From NCBI RefSeq assembly GCF_010104355.1, contig NZ_CP044972.1, positions 186,001-250,000 on the forward strand: a stretch of 64,000 nucleotides of DNA. Reading direction: 5' to 3'. This DNA comes from Hydrogenophaga sp. PBL-H3. GTDB taxonomy: Bacteria > Pseudomonadota > Gammaproteobacteria > Burkholderiales > Burkholderiaceae_C. Below are positions 38,411 through 46,908 of this stretch, piece after piece. A program made the position numbers and the translations under genes. The notes beneath the pieces are model-generated. The model worked only from the letters and a program-made list of their open reading frames with translations. It ran no database searches and was not told the DNA's origin. Every line of letters starts with the position of its first letter. The first letter of the stretch is position 1.

Positions 38411-39958
38411 ATGAAAAAACTGATTGCAACCCTGCTGCTGGGTGTGGGCCTGGCATTTGCCGGCCTCAACGCCACCGCGCAGACCACGACCGAAGCGCCG
38501 CCCGCCGCCGTGGCAGCGCCCGCAGCCGCTGCACCTGCTGCAGAGGCACCGGCTCCCGCCGCGGCCCCCGCTGCTGCTGCACCGGCCGAAGCGCCTGCCG
38601 CCGCAGAAGCCGCCCCCGCTCCTGTGCCCAACAAGGGCGACACCGCCTGGATGATGGTGTCCACCCTGCTGGTGGTCTTCATGACGATTCCCGGCCTGGC
38701 CCTGTTCTACGGCGGCCTGGTCCGCAGCAAGAACATGCTGTCGGTCCTGATGCAGGTCATGGTGGTCTTCTCGCTGATCGTCGTGCTGTGGGTCGTGTAC
38801 GGCTACAGCCTGGCGTTCACCGAGGGCAACGCCTTCATCGGCAGCTTTGACCGCCTGTTCCTCGCAGGAACCTGGGACAACGTCGCCGGCACCTTCACGC
38901 CCGCCGCCACCTTCAGCAAGGGTGTCGTGATCCCCGAGATCGTGTTCGCGGCTTTCCAGGCCACGTTCGCCGGCATCACCTGCGCGCTGATCGTGGGCGC
39001 CTTTGCCGAGCGCATGAAGTTCTCCGCCGTGCTGCTGTTCAGCGCGCTGTGGTTCACCTTCAGCTACACCCCGGTCGCCCACATGGTCTGGTACTGGATG
39101 GGCCCTGACGCCTACACCGCCGCCGACGTGGTGGATTCCATGAACAGCAAGGCCGGCTACATCTGGCAGATGGGCGCGCTGGACTTCGCTGGCGGCACCG
39201 TGGTGCACATCAACGCGGCCGTGGCCGGTCTGGTGGGCGCCTACATGGTGGGCAAGCGCATTGGCTACGGCAAGGAATCGATGGCGCCTCACAGCCTGAC
39301 GCTGACCATGGTCGGTGCCGCCATGCTGTGGGTGGGCTGGTTCGGCTTCAACGCCGGCTCCGCTCTGGAAGCCAACGGCTTCGCTGCGCTGGCCTTCATC
39401 AACACGCTGGCCGCCACCGCAGCCGCCGTGCTGGCCTGGTGCATCGGTGAATCGCTGGGCAAAGGCAAGGCCTCCATGCTGGGTGCCGCTTCCGGTGCCG
39501 TTGCAGGTCTGGTCGCCATCACCCCCGCAGCCGGCAACGTCGGCGTGGGTGGCGCACTGGTCATCGGCGTGATCGCTGGTTTCGCCTGCCTCTGGGGTGT
39601 CAACGGCCTGAAGAAACTGCTGGGTGCGGACGACTCGCTCGACGTGTTCGGCGTGCACGGCGTGGGCGGTATCGTGGGCGCTCTGCTCACCGGCGTGTTC
39701 AACTCGCCCAACCTGGGTGGCCCGAGCCTGGTGGCCGACTGGACGACGGTTGCCATGGTGGCCCCCGAGGCCTACAGCATTGCCGGCCAGGTCTGGACGC
39801 AAGCCAAGGCCGTGCTGATCACCATCGTGTGGTCGGGTGTGGTCTCCTTCATCGCCTTCAAGGTGGTTGACCTGACCGTGGGCCTGCGCGTGACCGAAGA
39901 GCAGGAACGCGAAGGTCTGGACATCTCGTCCCACGGCGAGACGGCCTACAACCGTTAA
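38411..39958 (+). CDS. amtB: Ammonium channel AmtB
   Basis: 515 residues. Signal peptide (1-23) followed by an unusual Ala/Pro/Glu-rich segment of about 50 residues (about 24-73) before the first of eleven transmembrane helices. Amt signatures are clear: FYGGLVRSKNMLSVLMQ, the DFAGGTVVHINAAVAG block with the first pore histidine, and the later FGVHGVGGIVGALLTG with the second. It starts 31 bp after glnK in the same NtrC/sigma-54 operon and is followed by an intrinsic terminator. Confidence 0.96.
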   Translation: MKKLIATLLLGVGLAFAGLNATAQTTTEAPPAAVAAPAAAAPAAEAPAPAAAPAAAAPAEAPAAAEAAPAPVPNKGDTAWMMVSTLLVVFMTIPGLALFYGGLVRSKNMLSVLMQVMVVFSLIVVLWVVYGYSLAFTEGNAFIGSFDRLFLAGTWDNVAGTFTPAATFSKGVVIPEIVFAAFQATFAGITCALIVGAFAERMKFSAVLLFSALWFTFSYTPVAHMVWYWMGPDAYTAADVVDSMNSKAGYIWQMGALDFAGGTVVHINAAVAGLVGAYMVGKRIGYGKESMAPHSLTLTMVGAAMLWVGWFGFNAGSALEANGFAALAFINTLAATAAAVLAWCIGESLGKGKASMLGAASGAVAGLVAITPAAGNVGVGGALVIGVIAGFACLWGVNGLKKLLGADDSLDVFGVHGVGGIVGALLTGVFNSPNLGGPSLVADWTTVAMVAPEAYSIAGQVWTQAKAVLITIVWSGVVSFIAFKVVDLTVGLRVTEEQEREGLDISSHGETAYNR

Positions 39959-40043
39959 GCCCTGCAGGTCTCACGCGCGGTGCGGTCCGTTCTTCAACGA
40001 AGGCCCCCACCGCGCGATTGCTGAGCATCTCCTGTGGAAGTTG

Positions 40044-40076
40044 AACCCGCGTTGCCGCCCGGCACGCGGGTTTTTT
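40044..40076 (+). terminator. Intrinsic terminator of glnK-amtB
   Basis: Stem AACCCGCG / CGCGGGTT with a 13-nt loop followed by TTTTTT (last T at 40076). Confidence 0.85.
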
Positions 40077-40134
40077 GCGCCCATTGAGTTCTTTATAGTT
40101 ACTGCGTTTTCAGCGCAACAACCCGGAGGAACCC

Positions 40135-40362
40135 ATGACCCGAGCTTCTTTGTCCCGCATCCTGACGGCCTTGTGTGCCGCGATCACCCTCACCGCTCAA
40201 GCGGCCGAGCAGGGCGGCAAGTCCGACCCCCAGCGCAAAGCCACTTCGGTGACGTTTCACAAGGCCCCTTCGGAAGAAAGCCCCGCAGCGCGGGAGCGGC
40301 GTCTCAAGCACGAATGCAAGGGCCGGGCGAACGCCGGTATGTGCCTCGGCCACACACGGTAA
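40135..40362 (+). CDS. Small secreted hypothetical protein
   Basis: 75 residues with a clear signal peptide (about 1-23, AITLTAQAAEQ), a charged middle and a C-terminal two-cysteine motif ECKGRANAGMCLG. A strong GGAGG precedes the ATG. I do not recognise a function. The two cysteines may form a disulfide in the periplasm. Stands alone between amtB and glcE. Confidence 0.65.
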   Translation: MTRASLSRILTALCAAITLTAQAAEQGGKSDPQRKATSVTFHKAPSEESPAARERRLKHECKGRANAGMCLGHTR

Positions 40363-40434
40363 GCCAGCGCGTTTGCAACCTGCCGTGCAAAAAAATCAAA
40401 GTCTGGCGAAGGATCGGCGACTACCATCGATTGG

Positions 40435-41559
40435 ATGCAAGCCAGCACCACCGACCACCCCAGCCACCTGATCGAGCAGATCACCGAAGCCGCCGCGGCC
40501 CGCCAGCCCTTGCGCATCGTCGGCGGCGACACGAAATCGTTTTACGGAACGCCGACGCAAGGCGCCGAACTCTCCACCGCCGACTGGTCGGGCGTCGTCA
40601 GCTACGAGCCCACCGAGCTCGTGATCACCGTGCGGGCCGGCACGCCGCTGGCCGAGGTGGAGGCGCTGCTCGCCGAGCAAGGCCAGTGTTTTCCGTTCGA
40701 GCCGCCACGCTTTGGCCGGGGCGGCACCGTGGGCGGCATGGTGGCGTCCGGCCTGGCCGGCCCGGCGCGGGCCAGCGCCGGCTCGGTGCGCGACTACGTG
40801 CTGGGCGCGCGCTTCATCAACGGCCGCGGGGAGCTGCTCACCTTCGGTGGGCAGGTCATGAAAAACGTGGCGGGTTACGACGTCAGCCGCGTCATGGCCG
40901 GATCGATGGGCACCCTGGGCGTGATCAGCGAGGTGAGCCTCAAGGTGTTGCCGGTGGCGCTGGCCGAAGCCACGCTGGTCTTTTCGCTCGGCCAGCACGA
41001 GGCCCTGGAACAACTGCACCGCTGGGGCGGCCAGCCGCTGCCGATCAACGCCTCGTGCTGGGTGAAGGACGACACCCAGGCCGATGCGCCCGAGCTGCTG
41101 TTCGTGCGCCTGCGTGGCGCGGTGGCGGCGGTGGAGGCGGCGTGCGAACGCATGGCGCGCGAGGCCAGCGGCACCCGCATGGACAACGCACAGGCCGGGC
41201 CCGACTGGGACGCTTGCCGCGACCAGCGCCTGCCCTTCTTCGACGCGCCCTCGCCCGATGCGTGCCTGTGGCGCCTCTCGGTGCCGCAGACGGCGTCGGT
41301 GCTGGCATTGCCTTATGCGCAGCTCATTGAGTGGCAGGGCGCTCAACGCTGGTTGTGGGCGCCGGCCTCGGCGGCCGCTGAGTTGCGTGCGGCGGCCAGC
41401 GCAGTGAATGGCCACGCCACGCTGTTCCGCGCTGGTGCCGATGGCGCGCCGGGCGTGCCCCGCTTCCAGAGCCAGAGCGCCGCACTGCAAAGCATCCAGG
41501 CCCGCTTGCTCGAATCCTTCGATCCCGCCGGCATCTTCAACCCAGGTCGCATGGCCTGA
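40435..41559 (+). CDS. glcE: Glycolate oxidase FAD-binding subunit GlcE
   Basis: 374 residues with a PCMH-type FAD domain: LRIVGGDTKSFYG, FPFEPPRFGRGGTVGGMVASGLAGP and DYVLGARFINGRGE are typical. The C-terminus ends in the family hallmark FDPAGIFNPGRM. GlcE, with GlcD and GlcF, oxidises glycolate to glyoxylate. glcF follows after five bases. glcD is not in the window but may lie elsewhere. Confidence 0.93.
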   Translation: MQASTTDHPSHLIEQITEAAAARQPLRIVGGDTKSFYGTPTQGAELSTADWSGVVSYEPTELVITVRAGTPLAEVEALLAEQGQCFPFEPPRFGRGGTVGGMVASGLAGPARASAGSVRDYVLGARFINGRGELLTFGGQVMKNVAGYDVSRVMAGSMGTLGVISEVSLKVLPVALAEATLVFSLGQHEALEQLHRWGGQPLPINASCWVKDDTQADAPELLFVRLRGAVAAVEAACERMAREASGTRMDNAQAGPDWDACRDQRLPFFDAPSPDACLWRLSVPQTASVLALPYAQLIEWQGAQRWLWAPASAAAELRAAASAVNGHATLFRAGADGAPGVPRFQSQSAALQSIQARLLESFDPAGIFNPGRMA

Positions 41560-41564
41560 ATCAC

Positions 41565-42806
41565 ATGCAAACCCAGCTCTCCCCCGAATACCAGGCCCGC
41601 GCCGACGGCCGCGCGGCCGAGGCCATCCTGCGCAAGTGCGTGCATTGCGGGTTCTGCACCGCCACCTGCCCCACCTACCAGTTGCTCGGCGACGAGCTCG
41701 ACGGCCCGCGCGGGCGCATCTACCTGATGAAGCAGGTGCTCGAAGGTGCCGAACCCACGCGCAAGACGCAGCTGCACCTGGACCGCTGCCTCACCTGCCG
41801 CAACTGCGAAACCACCTGCCCCAGTGGTGTGGACTACGGCCACCTGATCGACATCGGCCGCAAGCTGGTGGATGAAAAAGTGCCGCGCCCGGCAACGGAG
41901 AAAACCGTGCGCTGGCTGCTCAAGGAAGGTCTGCCCTCACCGCTGTTCGGCCCGGCCATGAAGCTGGGCCAGCTGGTGCGCCCGCTGCTGCCGGCCTCGC
42001 TGCAGAACAAGGTGCCTGCGCCCCGCGCCGCCGGCCCGTTGCCCACCCGCACCCACGCGCGCCGCGTGCTGCTGCTGGCGGGTTGCGTGCAGCCGGCCAT
42101 GATGCCCGGCATCCACAGCGCCACCGCGCGCGTGCTGGACGCCGCCGGCATTCAGGGCGTGCTGGCGCCGGCGGCCGGCTGCTGCGGCGCCGTGAAGTTC
42201 CACCTCAACGACCAGAGCGGTGGCATGGCGCAGATGCGCGCCAACATCGACGCCTGGTGGCCGCTGGTCGACGGCCCGAACGCGGTCGAAGCCATCGTGA
42301 TGAACGCCTCGGGCTGCGGTGTGACGGTGAAGGAATACGGCCACATCTTGCGCGACGACCCGGCCTATGCGGCCAAGGCCGCGCGCATCAGCGAACTCAC
42401 GCAAGACCTCAGCGAACTGCTGCCCGCGCTGGTGCCCGCGCTGCGGCCTTTGCTCAAACACCAGCCCGACGCCTCGCGCGTGATCGCTTTCCACCCGCCC
42501 TGCACCCTGCAGCACGGGCAGAAACTCAAGGGCGGTGTGGAGCAGCACCTGGCCGCGCTCGGTTTCACGGTGCAGGTGGCTAAGAACGAGGCCCACCTGT
42601 GCTGCGGCTCGGCCGGCACCTACTCGGTGCTCAACCCGGAGATCGCCTACGAGTTGCGCGACCGCAAGCTCGGTCACCTCGGCGAACTCCAGCCCAGCGT
42701 GATCGCCAGCGCCAACATCGGCTGCATCACGCACCTGCAGAGTGGCACCACGACACCGGTGCGGCATTGGGTGGAAGTGCTGGACGAGGCGCTGTCGGCG
42801 CCATGA
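41565..42806 (+). CDS. glcF: Glycolate oxidase iron-sulfur subunit GlcF
   Basis: 413 residues. Two 4Fe-4S ferredoxin motifs at the N-terminus (CVHCGFCTATCP and CLTCRNCETTCP) and two CCG domains (AGCCGAVKFHL and LCCGSAGTYSVLNP) as in GlcF and heterodisulfide-reductase subunits. Membrane-associated electron transfer subunit of glycolate oxidase. Overlaps the cidA start by four bases. Confidence 0.94.
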   Translation: MQTQLSPEYQARADGRAAEAILRKCVHCGFCTATCPTYQLLGDELDGPRGRIYLMKQVLEGAEPTRKTQLHLDRCLTCRNCETTCPSGVDYGHLIDIGRKLVDEKVPRPATEKTVRWLLKEGLPSPLFGPAMKLGQLVRPLLPASLQNKVPAPRAAGPLPTRTHARRVLLLAGCVQPAMMPGIHSATARVLDAAGIQGVLAPAAGCCGAVKFHLNDQSGGMAQMRANIDAWWPLVDGPNAVEAIVMNASGCGVTVKEYGHILRDDPAYAAKAARISELTQDLSELLPALVPALRPLLKHQPDASRVIAFHPPCTLQHGQKLKGGVEQHLAALGFTVQVAKNEAHLCCGSAGTYSVLNPEIAYELRDRKLGHLGELQPSVIASANIGCITHLQSGTTTPVRHWVEVLDEALSAP

Positions 42807-43147
42807 TCCCTGCGCTGGCCACGCTGCTGGTGTTTCAGTTGTTGGGCGAAGCGCTGGTGCTCGCCTCGGGTGCGCCGATGCCCGGCCCGGTAGTCGGCCT
42901 GGCCCTGCTGCTGTTGACGCTGGTCTTGCGGCCCTCGGTGCTGGGCGCCATCAAGCCCACCGCGCAGACGCTGTTGCAGCACCTCTCGTTGTTGTTCGTG
43001 CCGGCCGGTGTGGGGGTGATGCTGCACTTGCAGCGCCTGGGCAACGAGGCGCTGGCGATCGGGGTGGCGCTGGTGGTGAGCACGCTGGTGGGACTGGCGA
43101 GTGCGGCGCTCACCATGGCCTGGTTGATGAAACGCACCCGCACATGA
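42803..43147 (+). CDS. cidA: CidA/LrgA holin-like protein
   Basis: 114 residues with about four transmembrane helices and the CidA/LrgA motif GAPMPGPVVGLALLL. Start ATG overlaps the glcF stop (ATGA). Paired with lrgB by a second 4-base overlap. Related operons export three-carbon acids or control murein hydrolase activity. Co-transcription with glycolate oxidase suggests a small-acid transport role here (inference). Confidence 0.87.
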   Translation: MIPALATLLVFQLLGEALVLASGAPMPGPVVGLALLLLTLVLRPSVLGAIKPTAQTLLQHLSLLFVPAGVGVMLHLQRLGNEALAIGVALVVSTLVGLASAALTMAWLMKRTRT

Positions 43148-43884
43148 GCCCCGCCCTGCCCGGCGCGCTGGCCGACATCTGGGTTTACCTCTCGGCCACG
43201 CCACTGCTGGGCCTGACGCTGACGCTGCTGGTCTACCACGGCGCTTTTCTGCTGTACCAGCGCAGCGGTTTCAACCCGCTGGCCAACCCGGTGGCCATCG
43301 CCATCGCGGTGCTGGCCACGCTGCTGTGGGCCACGGGCACGCCCTACGCCACCTATTTCGAGGGTGCGCAGTTCGTGCATTTCCTGCTCGGGCCTGCCAC
43401 CGTGGCGCTGTCCATTCCGCTGTTTGAGCAGCTCGCTCGTTTGAAACGCCTGTGGCTGCCCATCGTGGGCGCGCTCGTGGTCGGCACGCTGGCGGCCACC
43501 GTCACGGCCATCGGCGTGGGCTGGGCGCTGGGCGCGTCCAAGGCCACGCTGGCATCGCTGGCGCCCAAGTCGGTCACCAGCCCGGTGGCCATGGGCATCG
43601 CCGAGAAGATCGGCGGCATCCCCTCGCTCACCGCCGTGCTGGTGGCGGCCACCGGCATCATCGGTGCGGCCAGCGCACGCTTCCTGTTCGATACCCTGCG
43701 CATCAAAGACCCCGTGGTGCGCGGCTTCGCGCTGGGCACGGCCGCGCACGGCATCGGCACCGCGCGTGCGTTTCAGGTGAGCGAAGAGATGGGCGCCTTC
43801 GCAGGCCTGGCGATGGGCCTGTCGGCCTTGTTCAGCGCAGTGGCGCTGCCGCTGGTGGCGGGCCTGCTGCTGAAATGGGTCTAG
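43144..43884 (+). CDS. lrgB: LrgB/CidB-family membrane protein
   Basis: 246 residues, about seven transmembrane helices, with LLGPATVALSIPLFEQ and LAPKSVTSPVAMGIAEKIGG as family signatures. It is coupled to cidA. Its stop TAG (43882-43884) is formed from the TA target duplication plus the first G of the IS630 element. Without the element the same sequence would also read TAG, so the protein is intact. Confidence 0.88.
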   Translation: MSPALPGALADIWVYLSATPLLGLTLTLLVYHGAFLLYQRSGFNPLANPVAIAIAVLATLLWATGTPYATYFEGAQFVHFLLGPATVALSIPLFEQLARLKRLWLPIVGALVVGTLAATVTAIGVGWALGASKATLASLAPKSVTSPVAMGIAEKIGGIPSLTAVLVAATGIIGAASARFLFDTLRIKDPVVRGFALGTAAHGIGTARAFQVSEEMGAFAGLAMGLSALFSAVALPLVAGLLLKWV

Positions 43885-44978
43885 TGTCCTGTCCCGTTAA
43901 TTCGTCCGCATAGCCGGGCGAGCTTTTCGAGGATCGAGTCGGCTGTTGCCATCCAGGTGAAGGGCTTGCAGTTCTCGTTGTATTGACTGACGAATGAGTT
44001 GATCTTGTTCGTCAGCTCCTTGACGCTTTTGAACGAGCCGCGACGGATCGCCTTGTCGGTGATGATGGCGAAGAAGCGTTCGACCTGATTGAGCCAGCTC
44101 GAGTAGGTCGGCACGAAGTGCATATGCCAGCGTGGCCGCTGTGCGAGCCAGGCGCGCACCTTCGGGTGCTTGTGGCTGGCGTAGTTGTCGGCGATGCAGT
44201 GCACGTCCAGTGCCTGCGGCACCGCCTTGTCGATCGTGCGCAGGAAGTCCAGAAACTCCTGGTGCCGGTGCCTCGGGCGGCATTGCGCCAGCACCTGCCC
44301 ATTCATCACGTTGAGCGCGGCAAACAGCGTGGTCGTTCCATGGCGCACATAGTCGTGGGTCACGCCTTCCACATAGCCCAACCCCATCGGCAGCATGGGC
44401 TGAGTGCGCTCCAACGCTTGGCACTGACTTTTCTCATCGACGCATAGCACCAGCGCGTTCTCAGGAGGATTCAGGTACAGCCCGACCACATCGCGAAGCT
44501 TCTCGATGAACAGGGGATCGGTCGACAACTTGAAGCTCTCCACACGGTGCGGCTTGAGTTGGAACGCCTGCAGGTAGCGCGCCACCGTGCTCTTGCTGAT
44601 GCCTGTCTCGCCCGCCAAGCCCCGAGTGCTCCAGTGCGTCGAGCCATCTGCAGGCTTGGTGTGCAATGTCTTGGTGATCAGCTGCGCGACTCGCTCATCA
44701 TCGACCGTGCGCGGCCGTCCCGGGCGCAACTCATCGTACAGACCAGCGATGCGATCTCGCACATACCGACCGCGCCACTTGTTCACCGTGTTTCGATCCA
44801 GCCCTAGCGCTTTGGCAACCTGCGTGCTCGCAATGTCCGATCCTTCACAGGCCAGCACAATCCGCGCTCTCAAGGCAAGGGCAGCAGGCAGCGAGCGCGA
44901 TCTCGCCATCGAGGTCAATTCGGCACGCTCCATCTCGGTCAGCGTGACCACATTGGTACGGGTGTATGCGTTGGGCAT
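43881..44978 (-). CDS. IS630-family DDE transposase
   Basis: 365 residues from MPNAYTRTN, with GGAG nine bases before the ATG. An upstream in-frame ATG at 45002 is an alternative. N-terminal helix-turn-helix (VAKALGLDRNTVNKWRGRY), then a DDE nuclease with D181 (LCVDEKSQ), D264 (IADNYASHK) and E300 (SSWLNQVERFF). Its stop codon TAG uses the flanking TA duplication and the adjoining host base, so the reading frame runs through the entire inverted repeat. The frame is intact, so the element may be active. Confidence 0.93.
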   Translation of the reverse strand: MPNAYTRTNVVTLTEMERAELTSMARSRSLPAALALRARIVLACEGSDIASTQVAKALGLDRNTVNKWRGRYVRDRIAGLYDELRPGRPRTVDDERVAQLITKTLHTKPADGSTHWSTRGLAGETGISKSTVARYLQAFQLKPHRVESFKLSTDPLFIEKLRDVVGLYLNPPENALVLCVDEKSQCQALERTQPMLPMGLGYVEGVTHDYVRHGTTTLFAALNVMNGQVLAQCRPRHRHQEFLDFLRTIDKAVPQALDVHCIADNYASHKHPKVRAWLAQRPRWHMHFVPTYSSWLNQVERFFAIITDKAIRRGSFKSVKELTNKINSFVSQYNENCKPFTWMATADSILEKLARLCGRINGTGH

Positions 44979-45044
44979 AGGGCATCTCCAAGGATGCTTC
45001 ATCCCATGCAGTTTCTGTGCCTACGAATTAACGGGACAGGACAC
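43884..45044. mobile_element. IS630-family insertion sequence
   Basis: 1161 bp with perfect 22-bp terminal inverted repeats (GTGTCCTGTCCCGTTAATTC...), flanked by TA duplications at 43882-43883 and 45045-45046. It carries a single transposase gene on the minus strand. The empty site would read CTAG. Confidence 0.92.
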
Positions 45045-45526
45045 TAGCCCAGAGCGGCTTCAATGTCGGCCGCCAGCTTCTCCGGCGCGTCCTGTGGCGC
45101 GTAGCGCTTGATGACCCGCCCGTCCTTGCCCACCAGAAACTTGGTGAAGTTCCACTTGATGGCCTTGCTGCCCAGCAGCCCGGGTGCCTCGGCCGTGAGC
45201 CACTGGTACAGCGGGTGGGCCTGGGCACCGTTGACGTCGATCTTCTCCATCATGGGGAAGGTCACGCCGAAGTTGAGCTGGCAGAAGCTGGCGATCTCGT
45301 CGTTGCTGCCCGGGTCCTGGCTGCCGAACTGGTTGCATGGAAAACCCAGCACCACCAGGCCACGCTCGCCGTAGGTCTTGTGCAGCTTTTCCAGCCCGCC
45401 AAACTGCGGCGTGAAGCCGCAGGCGCTGGCGGTGTTGACGATCAGCATGGGCTGGCCCTTGAACTGTGCAAGTGACACGGGCTTGCCGTCGATGGAGAGG
45501 GCTTCAAAGTCGTGGATGCTGGACAT
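45044..45526 (-). CDS. Glutathione peroxidase (cysteine type)
   Basis: 160 residues. Peroxidatic cysteine in NTASACGFTPQF (not selenocysteine), FPCNQFGSQDPG with the glutamine, and IKWNFTKFLV with the tryptophan and asparagine of the catalytic tetrad. Thioredoxin or glutathione is the likely reductant. Start 45526 has TTGGAG upstream. The stop lies on the IS target duplication and is preserved. Originally convergent with lrgB, with overlapping stops. Confidence 0.93.
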   Translation of the reverse strand: MSSIHDFEALSIDGKPVSLAQFKGQPMLIVNTASACGFTPQFGGLEKLHKTYGERGLVVLGFPCNQFGSQDPGSNDEIASFCQLNFGVTFPMMEKIDVNGAQAHPLYQWLTAEAPGLLGSKAIKWNFTKFLVGKDGRVIKRYAPQDAPEKLAADIEAALG

Positions 45527-45708
45527 GGAGGGCTCCAAGGGAAGTTGCTCGGGGAAAAGTCAGCGCTGGAATCGTGACCAGTGCCGCGCCACAGGCGTCG
45601 CATTTCAAAGGACACTTGTATCGCTTACAGCGTATTCCGTTACAAAAAAGGCATACTCGTCAAGGGTATTCCGGACTCAACCAAAAACTCAGCGGGCGGG
45701 ACAAATCG

Positions 45709-46908
45709 ATGGTGGCAGCATATTCGGTGGCGCTGGTGGGCTTCACGCAAGCCGAATCCGCCACCTTCGAGTCCTTCTTCCGCATGGCCGCCCGCCGCCC
45801 ACCCAGCTACACGGTGCAAGACGAGGTGATGGATGCGCAGATCCTGATCGTCAACGCCGACAATTCCCAGGCCTTGCACCTCGTGCGCTACGCCGAGTTG
45901 CCCGGCAAGATCCTGCTGGTGGGCCAGTCCGACGGTGGCACGGGCTGGCCGATCCAGTTCAAGCCGGTCAAGCTGGTGTCGGTGCTCAATGCGCTGGACG
46001 TCATCGTTGGTGTGCGTCCTTCGGCCCCGGCAGACAAGCGCCCACCGGCCAGCGGCTTCATGGCCACCCAGCCTTACCAGAACTCCCAGCTGCAAGGGCT
46101 GGACGCCAGCATGCGACTGGCCAGCGGCCGTCACGTCGCACCCGACCCCGCACCGCCGGTGGCCTCGCGAGCCGGCGCTGACCGCAGCTTCGCCGCCACG
46201 CAGCCATTCGAGGCACCGCCACGCCCCATGGCGCCGGCCGTGAGCGCGCGCCGACGCCGCTCGGCCGACACCGAATTTCCGCCCACCCGCCCCATGGAGC
46301 GGGACGAACAGCGATCCCTCGCCGCCTCGGCAGCGCCCGCGCCGGTGGCCGCGCAGCGTGCCGCTGGCGCCAACCGCCAGGGCACCATGCGCCTGACCGA
46401 CTTTGGTGGCCTGGACGATCTGCCGTCCCCGCCCGCGCCGCGCTCCACGCGCGCGCCCCGCTCCAGGATCGGTGCCGACAAGGCGGCCGTGCCCGATGTG
46501 CCGCGTGGCGACATGCTGCTGGTGGCCGAGAGTCTGGTGGAAGGCCGCATCCTGCTCAAACGCTTCAAGCGCTACGGCCTGACCATCGACTGGTCGCGCG
46601 AAGCGGCGCAGGCGCTGGTGATGCTCAAGGCCAACCCGTATCGGCTGGTGGTGATCGACCGCCTCAAGGGCGAGCCCGACGCCAACCAGATCTGCCGGTC
46701 TGCCAAGCAGGCCAAAGGTCCGAAAGGTGCGCCGGTGGTGATCATGTTCGCGCCCACCGCCGGCAGCATGGACCGCATGAAGGCGGGCCTCGCCGGCAGC
46801 GACGCCTACCTGTCGCGCTCGGTGAGCGAGAGCGATCTGTACAAGGTGCTGGCACAGCATCGGCTGGTCAGCCTCGACGGTTTTGCCCCCACCAACGTGG
46901 GGTTCTAG
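45709..46908 (+). CDS. Protein with two degenerate receiver-like domains
   Basis: 399 residues. About 1-115 resembles a receiver fold (AQILIVNADNSQALHLV, PGKILLVGQSDGGTG) but lacks the acidic pocket. Residues 120-270 form a low-complexity, Ala/Pro/Arg-rich linker. 275-390 is a second receiver-like fold with LLVAESLVEGRILLKRFKRYGL and LVVIDRLKGEPD in place of the phospho-aspartate region. No output domain. It may act as a scaffold or be phosphorylated atypically. The 45527-45708 leader is AT-rich. I cannot name a family. Confidence 0.6.
   Translation: MVAAYSVALVGFTQAESATFESFFRMAARRPPSYTVQDEVMDAQILIVNADNSQALHLVRYAELPGKILLVGQSDGGTGWPIQFKPVKLVSVLNALDVIVGVRPSAPADKRPPASGFMATQPYQNSQLQGLDASMRLASGRHVAPDPAPPVASRAGADRSFAATQPFEAPPRPMAPAVSARRRRSADTEFPPTRPMERDEQRSLAASAAPAPVAAQRAAGANRQGTMRLTDFGGLDDLPSPPAPRSTRAPRSRIGADKAAVPDVPRGDMLLVAESLVEGRILLKRFKRYGLTIDWSREAAQALVMLKANPYRLVVIDRLKGEPDANQICRSAKQAKGPKGAPVVIMFAPTAGSMDRMKAGLAGSDAYLSRSVSESDLYKVLAQHRLVSLDGFAPTNVGF

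Noticed and set aside
43144..43884. lrgB truncated by the IS630 insertion
   Set aside because: The stop codon is regenerated by the target duplication, and the reconstructed empty site gives the same stop.
45044..45526. Glutathione peroxidase as a selenoprotein
   Set aside because: The active-site codon is an ordinary cysteine codon in NTASACGFTPQF, so no UGA recoding is needed.
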